NCBI GenBank assembly: GCA_020002185.1
Contig: CM034542.1
Span: 53,847,858-53,911,857 of the forward strand
Length of the DNA: 64,000 bases
Origin: Paraescarpia echinospica
Taxonomy: Eukaryota; Annelida; Polychaeta; Sabellida; Siboglinidae
Direction: 5' to 3'
Below, piece by piece: positions 35,166 through 47,800 of the stretch (positions are counted from its first letter, which is position 1; each line of letters starts with the position of its first letter). Below the pieces are notes generated by a model. That model saw only the letters and a list, made by a program, of their open reading frames with translations, did not search any database and was not told the origin of the DNA. The position numbers were made by a program, and so were the translations under genes.

Positions 35166-38100
35166 GTAAGTTGCATAATCTTATAGATAGCTTGCGCTTA
35201 CAGTGATACATTCACAGGGTTAGGCATTAGCGGTTAATTTCCAGAAAACACGTCCTGACATAAGTGATAAGAATAATTAAGTCTAAGATAGTAAGAGCAG
35301 TAAGACTCGGTCAGTATCGATCGTATCAACCCGATTTCTGGAACTGTACCAAAGTTTGAAGGTACAACGGCGTACATCATCTATTCAGCGACAGATTGCC
35401 ATCTAAATGATTGTTTCATTCCAGCCAGACCATACATATTTCAAAGTGTCACTCCATAATTGCCGCATTGACATTGTGTAGCCACTACGCGCTTGATACG
35501 TTCCCCGAATTGTCGCTTTCATGTGCCACCTCCCACGTGATAGATGGTTTGGCAACTGGCCAACCACACGGCGACGGTATAGTCCAGGGGCCAGGACCTT
35601 GTCGTTTCCTGGCGCTGTGTTTGGAGGCTGCACGTCGTAAACAAAAAGGCCCGTCCATGGACAATCCATCAATCGGGCATTCGTTGACCTAAAATAAACT
35701 GAACATTATTACCAGAACCGGTGTTTCATCGTGGCACAAGACCTAGGCTAGGGGTAAGACCACATTAAGGATTCGTCCGCCATTACCGAGTTAGAGTGCC
35801 GTTGCCCTTAAAAAAAGCGTTTTGGTGTGATGTGTGGATTTTTTTGAGCACTTTTACATGGCACGTGTTGGTTTAGTGAATACTGAATGTTTTACTGCAT
35901 TAGATCTCTCACGAGGTAGCAGTAAATATGCATTAGTCGCTCGTGTATTCGCACTGTGGCTATTTTGCGGAACGCACCAATATTTCAAAATCCGTCACCA
36001 GATTAGGGTGAAATTGAGGAGTATCATGTTTGGGTAGATTTTTTAGAAAAACAAGGTATGAGAATTTAACGAATTTTCCACAGCACTTTGACCTAGTGGA
36101 GGTTAAATATGCTGTGAAATTTTCAAGAAGATTGTTAGACAAACACTGCAGGAAATGAAGGAAACGTTATAATGGCCGCCTATATAAAATCTAATGTGAT
36201 CTTAACCCCACTAAGGATAGACATTCCCAAAAGCAATAAATCTTCGCGTTACAAAAATAATGGGTATTATGCAACAACGGCAATGCAACTATGCTAGTCT
36301 AGCTGAGTAGTTCTAGGAACTAGGTTTAGGCCACAATCACATAAAAATAGTCACAATTCTATCCAAAGCAGGTTGGGAGCCAGCTGTATTACTTAGACAG
36401 TGAATAGTCTTGAAAGGTGTGCCAGGTGAGCATCCATACATTGATCAACACACATTCAATATTCATTTTGAAGTCCATAAAAATTAATTCCTGGTTTCTC
36501 ATCAGAATTGTCTCTTGTAAAAAAGTAAACAAAGGGTGACACACCTGGACTAAATTTATATTTTTTGCACAAAAATACCACCAATGGCAATGTCTGGATA
36601 GATGGATAGATCTACAAATTCAAACTCATGTTCACAGGAATGTGCCCCATCCTCAAATCATTTGCACTGAAAACTGTCCTCCATTTTGTGCACAAAAGTG
36701 TGGCATAATTCTGAACACTGAAAATTGAATCAACCCCCAAATTAAATGACATCTGGTCTACCTCCAAGATGCAATGATTTTAAAACTGAGCACACTTAAC
36801 TGGGTAGTTCTAGGATTTGACCAACGGGGCAGGGGAGGAGGCACAGCCATCAAATGCTTCCCCCTGATGCTTGCCAAAAACCTGCAACTGCACACCCTTG
36901 TGCACACCAAAACCTTGCAATAAGTTGCAGGTTTGTTAAATGTAATGCTCCCTTGGCATAGTTTTTTTTTTAGACAACCTTGGTCTAAATAAAACCTGCC
37001 GACTTGCAATACAGTAGGCTAGATGATACAGGTTTGCAACATTGTATATGTTGTATCTAGGGATGACACCATTTCAAATTGACCAGTGAGATTAATAGTA
37101 ACAAAAGGGAGGTGGTTGGCTGCTGGTTTTACAATTACTCTTAGATTTGCATGGGTTTGACGGCAAAAATAAACCAGAAGTTGTAACCAAAAAACAAAAT
37201 ATTGTATGTTTACAATGCAAAAACCGTCGGATGAGTCTAAGCACACACATTAGTGAAAGTGAGTTATGTTGTGTCATCTGACTATTATGTTTTTTTAACT
37301 AAATAAAAAATTTTCTGTCCTTTCAGGAAATGGATAGTTTATTTGGTGATATTTAAACACTATGCGTATTAAAATACAAGTTTAAAATGATGTGCAAATT
37401 TTAAAAAGTAGCTTGGCACTTGTATGTTAGCAATTTTTGCTGGCACTGAAAGGGTTAATATACACACTGCAATAACCTGAAAAATATTCAAAATTTCTGC
37501 GTATATCCAATGGCCTAGAATAAAATCTCAAATTTTCAAACAGCTATAATGTGAAAACTAATCTCAGTTTTCGAGTACATGATATCCAGCAACATATTAT
37601 TTGTAGATGACATTATTATATTTACAATGACATAGACAAACGTTACATTTACATTCCATTGTTACAATGTCAGGTACAGCCTTTTGAATTATTGAGCGTC
37701 TCCCAAGATCCCCATCCAACAGGGGCCCCCCGGGGGATTCAAACAAGTGTAAAACGACAAAGCACCCGAAAAGAACCTGGTAACACGTTAAACAAATTTC
37801 AGCCGCATACATGCAAACTAACAGAAGTATGCTGGACATAATACGCCAGACAAACAAACAGGCACATTCCGTTTTTTAAGTTAGAATATACATAACATTG
37901 TTGCACTAGAATATACAATGTGCCATATCTCCAAAAATGGCATCATGCAAACGTTTCCTCTCCTCAGGGGGGTTCTGTCCTCGCGTAACATTAGGTTAGG
38001 ACCAAAGAGATAATTTGCACACTGAAGTTGTTAACCATATCAAAGAATGGTGATATGAAGGACCATATCAAAGAAAGGTGATATGGAGGACCATATCAAA

Positions 38101-38863
38101 GAATGGTGATATGGAGGACCATATCAAAGAATGGTGATTTAGAGGACCATATCAAAGAATGGTGATTTAGAGGACCATATCAAAGAATGGTGATTTGGAG
38201 GACCATATCAAAGAATGGTAATTTAGAGGAAAGGTGGTATTGACTGTAACAATTTGTAGGTCCCCAATTCATTGATAATCTTATGTTACTACTGTGTACA
38301 ATGTGCTCACCCTATTCATGGTAGCAGCAAAACAGCCATTCTTAAAGTTAGTTTTTTTCATTTGATGGCAGACAATTGTTCATGTCTTTAAAACAAAAAC
38401 GCTGGACATGTAGAGAACTTCTCTTTGACATGTTTTGTACTAAGAGTAAGAACATTATTTTTGTGTGGAATGGTTTGAGAAGATGTAACTTTAGATGACC
38501 AAGATCAGTCAGGTCTACAAACCAGGTCTAAGTCTGAGGTAGATTTAATATTCACGGCTCATTGTTCAACATTTTGAAGAGATATATTACCTTGTTATAA
38601 GAAGCAACATTTTATATAAAAATCAACAAATTGTGTAACTGTAAAAAGCCTAAATCAACAAACCACCTTTTGGGCCTGCTAGCACGGATACCAAAGTTAA
38701 ATCCCATACATGCAAACCTGACAAGAATGTGCTCGAATGACAGAAACCCACACTCTGTTTAATAGTATAAATGATAGCGAATTGTCTGTAATTTGAATGT
38801 GGTGATATTTTATACAAATTATGTTAAATAGTTTGTTTCTAATGTTGAACATTTGTTATGCAG
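35166..38863 (+). other. Probable 5' UTR intron of glutamate synthase
   Basis: 3.7 kb with no supported gene. It contains the 28-bp minisatellite at 38034-38229. A short phrase around CATACATGCAAAC occurs near 37806 and again near 38707, suggesting interspersed repeat fragments. Confidence 0.45.
38034..38229. repeat. Minisatellite, 28-bp unit, seven copies
   Basis: Unit ACCATATCAAAGAATGGTGA followed by TWTRGAGG, seven copies in exact 28-base register. Variants are TGATATGG in the left copies and TGATTTAG/TGATTTGG in the right ones. It lies about 630 bases before the first coding exon of glutamate synthase. Confidence 0.95.
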
Positions 38864-38894
38864 GTGAAGTTTGAGAGATTGTGCCGGTGTTGGA

Positions 38895-41800
38895 ATGAAG
38901 ACCGACTCGACTGGGTTCCCAGTCAAACAAGGGCTATACGACCCTGCCTACGAGAAAGATGCCTGCGGCGTAGGCTTCGTCGTCAGCATAGATGGAATCA
39001 GCTCACACCAAGTAAGTTTTGATCATTATCAAGACCAGTTAGCTTGTCTCAGCTTGTTGCGTTGTATGTGGATCTGGTGGTATAAAGTATCGAGAACTAA
39101 AAATTCATAAAAAATTAGAGTTTAGTAGTAAGAAAACTGTCAACAATATCTCATCATAGTTAATAAATTTATGAACACCTTTGTACTAAACTTATGTTAA
39201 TAAAGTTATTTAATTTTTCATGGAGACAAACAATAAAACGTCTTAGAAGCATTAATAATTTTAACCAGATGATAAGACTGAATAATTAGTATGCTATGCA
39301 ACTAACTATAACAGGTCATTTAGTTAGGCTGCAGGTATGGTAACATTAGAAGTACATATTTTATGTCACCAAATAAATATTTAGCAGATCTGTATTAAAA
39401 TGTGTGTGTCTGAATGTTTCTTCTTATTCTGGAAGAATTTGATTAGGTGATGTATTGATTCAGTTAAAGTTTTATTACAAAAGGTGGCTCCTCGATAATG
39501 ACTACCATAGTCTTAGAGGAGTCTCCTGACCCTACTTTTCGTTATTTATCATACATTATGCCATGTTTACTATAAGGTTATATATTTGTATTATTATTAT
39601 TTTTTTACATAGATATATTATATGAATTATTTGAAATGTCTGGGTCAAATAAAACAAATTATTCTTCTTCCAGACCTTTGACTTTGGATGGTACAGGTCT
39701 TTTGATAAGCATGCTGGAATAAGTGCACTCATGTGACCCTGAAGTAACAAAAGAGATCTATATCTGTGAATCTGTTGAGACAAGCACACCACAATGCACC
39801 ATGTCACACACGTACATTATACATCCGCAGTCAAGTTCACCTTTTACAAAGGCGAACATTCCTTTATATATAGAGATATATACAACTGTATATATATCAA
39901 ACATGACTGCTCTCACCTTTTAAAGATCTCTTCTGAGATTTGACCGTAAAGAATTACTGTTATGTAATTGTACACAGCTAGGAGCACTGTTTTACACAAT
40001 ATAGTATACTTTTTAAATGACTAAAGACATTTTCTCTGCACATGATAGTTATTTAATAGTAAGCCAATAGTAAACAAAACATCCAGTTTCAAAACAAGCT
40101 TTATTGGCAATAATGCCAAGGTGGGCTGAGTTAACTTGAATACCCATTGATGTTCTACGATTTCCCGTTTTCCCACGTTCAACAGAGCAGACTTCCTGTT
40201 ACAAATTACTATGCCCGATAATGCTGTGTAGAGGAACTAACTGGCTCCCTTTAAAAGTAATATTTTGTCGGTTTCTTGACGTGTGTCCCTGTTGTAGCTG
40301 CTGCAAGATGCCAGTACAATGCTGGGGCGGATGGAGCATCGCGGGGCGTTCTCCTGCGACAACGACACGGGGGATGGTGCGGGGATCCTGACTGGTCTAC
40401 CCCACAGGTTCTACGCCCAGGTTGTAAGGTGAGGCTCACTCCACTTTCCAGTCGGCAAAACTGGTATATTTTTACGTCTATAAGATGTCTTTTTGATGTC
40501 TAAAGGATGTCAAATTTAGGTTGCCAGTGAAAGTCTAAATTGCGTCTTATTTTTACATAAATATTTAGATGTCTTTTAGATGTCATAAAAAGACATCTAA
40601 TTGATGTCGTTTTTACATCATTTTGAGATGTTGCCCGCATGACCATGTGTTACTTGTTGTCGTGTGGTGTGTGATAAGTGTCACAGCTCTCTAGTGTTCG
40701 TTTTGGTCCTGTCTATACAGTAGAAGTTTTGCGAAAACTATGTAGTATGTTTTTGTTGTCAGCAAATTGTTTACAAGTTTACTATATAATTATGTACACA
40801 GCAATCAGTTCTAGATGATAAACAGACAAAGGAGATGATTGGCTTATTGAGAGTTCAAGAATATTTTACCGATTGTCAGATTGATGCCAGTTCTATTTTT
40901 AACCCCATATTTATTCCTTTGGTGCAATATGTTTTTATGTAATATGTTTGTAATGACAAAATCCAGGAATTTGACTGAAATATGTAAAAACTGTAAAGAT
41001 TTGTAATGTTTGAGTTTTTTGTATAATTTTGGTGAAAGAACTGCTGCATGACAGCTACAGCTGATATTTTGGCTCTGTTATGTGTATAATAATTTGCAGC
41101 AATTACCACTGACACCAGGGAATTTAAATGGGTTGGCTTCTATTCTAGGAATTCACCTTTCACCAATAGGGTTGAACCAAAAGGCATCCATGCTGTAGAA
41201 TGGACCGTTATATCGGGAGAGAGATTCTTTAATTAAGGTGTCCTTGGATTGTCATATGATAGTGTTCTTCCGTCTCTGGCTGTACACTTGTCTGACAACT
41301 AGGGGGAGTAGGTGATGATTTCCATCAACAAGACTGACACCACACAGCCAGACTGTCTATAAATAGATCCCATAATACCAAACGGACCACAGACCCAGAC
41401 ACAGTCAATGCCCCCCCCCACCCCCCCACACCCACCCCCAACATTCTCCAGTAGACACCTGGCTATTCCAGAATCGAAGAATTAATAAAACCTGAGGTTT
41501 CAGTAGGTAGATAGTGTTTCTTTATTATTGTAGGTGGATGTTTAAAAATGGTAGAAAGTTCAGGACTCGCTTAGCTTGTCTTCCGTGGTGGTCTGTTATT
41601 GTCTTGGATGAACCATTATATTAGAATGCCATTTATTCAGTCACAATTCAGCTGATTCGGTGAAAGGAGTAGTGGAAAGTTTTCTGAACAAATTAGGGTT
41701 TATATTAATCGGAGGAATTTATTGTATCACAATCTAGTATTTCCTCTGTCCAAATAGCACTGTCAGTCAGACATGTTTCCGAAATTGTGAAAGTTCTGTG

Positions 41801-44800
41801 AAGTATTGAGGCTGTGTCTAACAAAGCAATTTTGTGACTCTTCTGTACTGTCAGCAGAAATATATCAGCTATTTTTGACTGAACATAGAACACCATATCA
41901 ATGAATCAGCCTACTATATTAGTTTCACAGTTGTGTTGTGTTGTGTTGTTAACTATGATAGGCAGTGGTTTTCCTGGGTAATGGCAGTGATAGGAGAGTG
42001 CACAGAAGTGATTGTGATGGTCCCTAAATGTTGTCTCTGGAGTTGACCTGTACCAGTGGACATCATATTCTACAAGTCTAAAGATGTTGAAAGCAAAATT
42101 GAACCCCTATCCCAGTTGTGACTGCAGTGGGTGAACGTGTACACTCTGCACTCAACAGTGACATCTGCTTAATCTCACGTATATCTACAGATCTTGGCAG
42201 AACAGGTCATTATTGTGTCCTTCTCAGTGGTGTCGAATTTCAGTTGACATACAGCACTTATTTCTTTTAGTCAGTACAAATGTTCACGTTAATAATGAAG
42301 AAATGGGATGCTATTTAGACATACCTTACGTAATGTCCTGTTCCTAAATGTGTCTAATTACTCTGCTATTTATCAGAGTAATAAGACACATTTAGGAAGA
42401 GGACATTTATATGATGAGGTATGCCTGCCACATTGGGAGAGGGGAGATACATTAGAAACAGCTGGCTGCGTGACACACTGTGACGTGTCAGGTGTGTTAC
42501 ACATCTAACGGGCTGAATTTTACCATCAACTGGTGGCCCAAATTGATGGTCAATGGATGATGCTTGTTTCATTTTGTGTTATTGCCTTTAAAACAAAACC
42601 ACTTTTAAAGTGATTGCACTGTATGGATATGAAGGAACGTTTAGTGTATTTTTGTCATGTAAGTTACATCTGTAATGGATTATTTGTTTATGTAATATTG
42701 AGGAACCAACTGCTAGAACCTCTAAATTGAAATAGACCCAACTGTCTAGCAGAATACACTGAAGTAAGGTGTTGAAAGGCTTTTAATAATAAGGTTATTG
42801 ACCAGGGAAATAGGAGTATAATTTTAATACTTTTATTATATTAGCAATATATAACTTGGAGAAACAACTTGCAGAAACTGCAAAAATAATTGTTGCACGG
42901 AAAAAAAATTGTTTTTATATGTTAGACAAGGATTGTGAAAATAATAAATACTGGTTTTCAGAACAGGATTTGAAGATTTAATTTTTAGCACACAGGACCA
43001 CTTTCCAGGTTCTCAGTATTAAATATTTTAACAGTGTGCGGGTGGACAAACAAGGTTTTATTGGAATTGTGTTACACTTAAAGAATTAGCATAACATCTG
43101 CCCATCGTGACTGTGTCTAACAGTGTCTATGCCCGGTGTGACATTGCTAGAGGTTGCAAATTCAGTAAATCTAAGCCAATATATATGCTGAATATCAGTG
43201 GCTTGGCACTGAATAGAAACATGGCTGTGCATATATCAGTGTTTCCCCTGGTATATAACAAGCGAGGCGGGCCGCCTCGTCGTTTTTCTGTGCCGCCTCG
43301 CCCAAAATATGCCGAAATTGCCGCCTCGTAGCTATTTCATACGCCCTTTTTTTTGTTCTTTCACGGTATATTTAGCGTTGGCGAGCGGCGCGTAATGACA
43401 CCACAAAGTCACTTATATTCCTGCAAAATCGCACATTTGTAGCAACATCGTTTAGTTGTCATTGGACAACGTGAAAGATATCACTTGTCAGTTGTCCAAT
43501 CACTGAATATTCCTGCGGGATGCCCGGTGTCTCCAATGGTGACACCTTGCGGAGTTTCGACATACTAGAAATCTAGACATTCATGTAAAATGGCACCCAA
43601 ATGGTAACTTGCGTTTTGGTTAATGACGGTGGTGGGAGTGAAAACCGTGCAGGCTGATGGCACTATGTCACTTGTCGACACTTGTGTCGAATGCGGACTC
43701 TTTTGAAGCTCAAATAGCGACCCGGTTTGTGCTAGTCTGTGCCGCTGCGGCCGTGCGTTACCGCACAGCGCGCATAAAAAGATATATATAGAAGCGTATG
43801 TTGATACAAACCGGGGCGCTATTTATGCCTCAAATGGACGTAAGACGCAATATTCTTAAAGGTAAATATGCCTAGGATAATGTTGAATGATGGAACTACA
43901 GTGTATCTCACTGACGTATCAAAGTTAAGCAAAACTCAAGCGGCAAAATCAATGACAAAGTGGGTCCGGATTCGACGCAAATGCCCACAAGTCTATTCAA
44001 CTAATGTTCTATGGCTATGCGGTTTTGTTTTAGCAAAATAAGGAATGTGATTCGTAAGATATCTTTGTGCTAAATATATAATACATATTCCGACAAAATT
44101 GTGCAAACAAACTTTTGGGAAAGTTGATTTGAGTGAAATACTTACGAATATAAACCACCGAAGTTCACATCTCATAAAAAAATGCCTACTACCCAAAACC
44201 GTGTATACTAACGGGTTATCAATAACTTGGGTTAGACAATGATATGTTTGCACAGCAATTGGGTGTACTAAACAACTTATACTGTTTTATAAAAGGTCAC
44301 AATTTGAGAAACATTCTTGCGATTAATAGAAACATACTTTTTGGCATTCCAGAAATGACTGTTTAATTAATTGTATAGCATTCTAGCAAACAAATAAAAT
44401 ATAATCTTTTGAACATAAACCACCAATTTACCATAATATTATGATACTAAAATAATTTAAAGGTGATGATGAAAGAGTCTTCAGATGATACCACTGGATG
44501 CTTCCCAGAGAAGTCGAGATGGTGTTCGACAGAACAGGTCTGCCAGGGAGAAAAGTGTAAAGCTCTTTGAGCAGTTCTGCGCTATATAAGAACTTACCAT
44601 TTACTTTTTTATTGACTCTGTCAGCGAGGTAACAAGGCCTAGGGTTAGTGCAAGAAAACATAACCATAACCAAGTACCAGTGGTCAAGTGGAAACCACAC
44701 CTCTACTGAATAGCAGTGGTAAAATGGAAACCACACTTCAACATGGTGAAACAATCATGATTACTGACTTGTATCAACCATGATTACTACATTTAGGAGT

Positions 44801-47800
44801 AGTGTCTTGTTGTTTTATATCTTCCCCTCTATATTCAACAGTAAATGTTAAAACATACCTCAGAATGCACCATTTTAAAGCTAGTTTAAAAAATTCCCCG
44901 GGGGACCACCCTAGCAATGCTTCGTGCCTGCGGCACTCACGTACCCCACCCCTACCACCTCGCCCATCATTTCACCCAGGGGAAACACTGATATATTATT
45001 TATATATGCTGCAGCATTTGGCAGGCGCTATTTTATTGGTTACTGTTGGCATATTTACATACATATGAAGCAAAGAAACAATGGTTAGTGGCAAACTACG
45101 GTGTATATGGGACTAGATTTGGGTGATGTTTATACACAAGTTAACAGTGTCGAAGTCAACAATAAATCTGGCAGTGTGACAGCATTGGTAACTGAGATTG
45201 GTTTTGACCAGACTGTATTAACAGGAAGATAGGACACTTGCGGTCAATTATATCTTGTATAATGATCATGATTAATTATGAACAAGGTAGTTGGATTATT
45301 ATGTAATTCAGTGCTAAGATTTATACTAAATGTCATAGCTTTAAACTAGATGTATATTTATTGATAAAAAATGTGTATGGATGAAGACCTTTATTCTCAG
45401 TTCTCCACAGCAGTTGATACTCCAATTATTTGTTTGATATATTCAGATCATGCATACACATTTTGTTCAAATCCTGTGATACACTTGAACAAACCAATAA
45501 AATATACCAAAGTTAAAGAATATTTCAAGTTGGTTACTTTTAACAAAGTTGAATACACTCTTAAAAAAACAATAAAGAGTCTGGTGAATAAAACTTCATG
45601 AGATTGCTGTTTGGAGATAGTGTACGGTTTATTTATAAATAAATAAGTGCATTCAAAGAATGATGATATGTTTGTAGTGCTGAGTACAATGTGGAGCTGC
45701 CTGCGACGGGTCTGTACGCGACAGGCATTCTCTTCCTGGATGAGAACACTAGTAAGGATGCTGAAGACCTCTTTACTCAGCTCGCCACCGAACTGGGTCT
45801 ACAGGTATGTACAGAACGGGACCAAAGTTCTACATCATACCTCGATTCACGTGTAGATGTCTACACACTAACAAATACAGCATTTGATCAGATCTTCAAA
45901 TTCACTTTCCAGAGGTTCATTTTATTAAATCCTCGAATTAAGTTTCCAGGAGTTCATAGGTGACCCAACTTATTACCAAAAAAGATTGTTGTTTTTGTGA
46001 TTAATTTATACTTGCTTGAGTGATCCATCATAAGTAGCCACTAAGAAATCACAACATTACTGTTTCAAATTCATAGGCATTCAATTCGTTTAATATAACT
46101 GCCTATGTAAAATTGTGGTTTGACAAGTTGGATATTCTCCATGTGCCTTGCTATTTCCTATTCTATTGTGTGATGTACATTATAGTGTGCAAGCAGGCAT
46201 GCATGTCAGTTGTTAGTTTTACCATGCTAATGCCCCACCAACCCCCCATATTAGCCACTGCCAGTTTGACATTTACCCTGCCTATTTATAAATATCCCAG
46301 TGAGCCATTTATTGTCACCAGTGTTCTGAGAGGATTGATTGTGGTCTGTCCTAAGTGAGATTTATGGTCCACTGGACCCCAGTGCATCAGTACTTGATGG
46401 CACTGTTACATCACCAGAGACTAACTTAACTAGCTGTTAGAACTCTGTTGTATTTCTCTTCAAAACACTGATTACTTTAAACTGGCAGACCCAGGCAAAC
46501 CACAGTTATAGATTCTTATCACTATTAGGTAATTTGATGACCCATGACACTGGATATTCTTCTCTCTATGTAGTGTCTGATGATTATCGTAAGATGGCAC
46601 GCAATATTATGTGGGCGTGTAAAAAGGTCCACTTTTTAGCGTGCTGTACGTTGGCCCAATTGGATTGCTAGCTGACACCTCTTGGCTGTGAGTTTGCCTC
46701 AATGTTGACATTATGGTGGTTTTTACTTCAATGCCACCAGATTAGATTTGGCAAGGCAAAATATGGCTTGTCTTAACTGTTTAATTCTCAGCCACTGCCC
46801 TGATGTAGCCAATGATGGGTTTTACACTGAAATATCACACAGTCAATTTGCCAATCCCATTTGCGTAACGTCTTCTGGCATTGGCTTGAAGTTACGTCAT
46901 TTTGAAAAGTTGGCCAAAAAGTTGATAAATTACGCATAAAAAAGGGGTTTGGTTGCTGTTATATCAGTGATGCTAATATTTTCATGTGTTTAATGCAAAA
47001 TAAACAAAGTTGTAATAAAAATCTGAAATGGTGTTTACTATGTATGGATTCAGTGACAGTCTATGTGTTAGTGGCAGTGAGTTATATTATGATTGCATAT
47101 CTGGAATTAAATAGACAATTGTGTCTCACTTTTCAGGAAATGTACTGTTTACTTTGCGGCATGTATAAAATACAAGTTTTGAACAATGTGTATGTCTTTT
47201 TAAAATGTCATAGCATTTCATGTAAGTTTAAAAAAATGCATACATGTTAAGTCTCCTAGATTCGCCGGGAATCTCCCGGAAATCTATCATATCCGAATCT
47301 CCCGGATGGGAGAAGCAGTCTCCCAGATTTCTATGCTAATGAAACAAATGAACTTCTTTGTGGCCTGATAAAGCCAGTGAGTTAATTGCAGTCGGTCTGA
47401 GCCTGAGCTTTTCCCAAAAATCAGAACGCCAGAACAAGGTCAAGGCCACTGGGACAACAAAGAGGGTTGTTTAAATCACGCCTTGCGTTGACTAGACGAC
47501 AACTACGATTTAACTATAATCTCCTTGGGTCTTGCCTCTAGATGACATTGCATATAAGCTTTAAACCTGTGAATATTAAGTCAGTTATATTTGTATATAT
47601 TTTTTTTGCATCAATAATTATATATTTAATATATGAACACATATGCCTAGAACATAAAATTAGCAAACTTGTTCTTCTTTCTACTATAGGAGCCACAACA
47701 TCTTAGTTTACCTGTCAACATATAATATTTTACTCCAAATTATGTATAAATACCCAATTTTTCAAGACCCGATTTACGTATATAAATCTGAAAACTTAAC

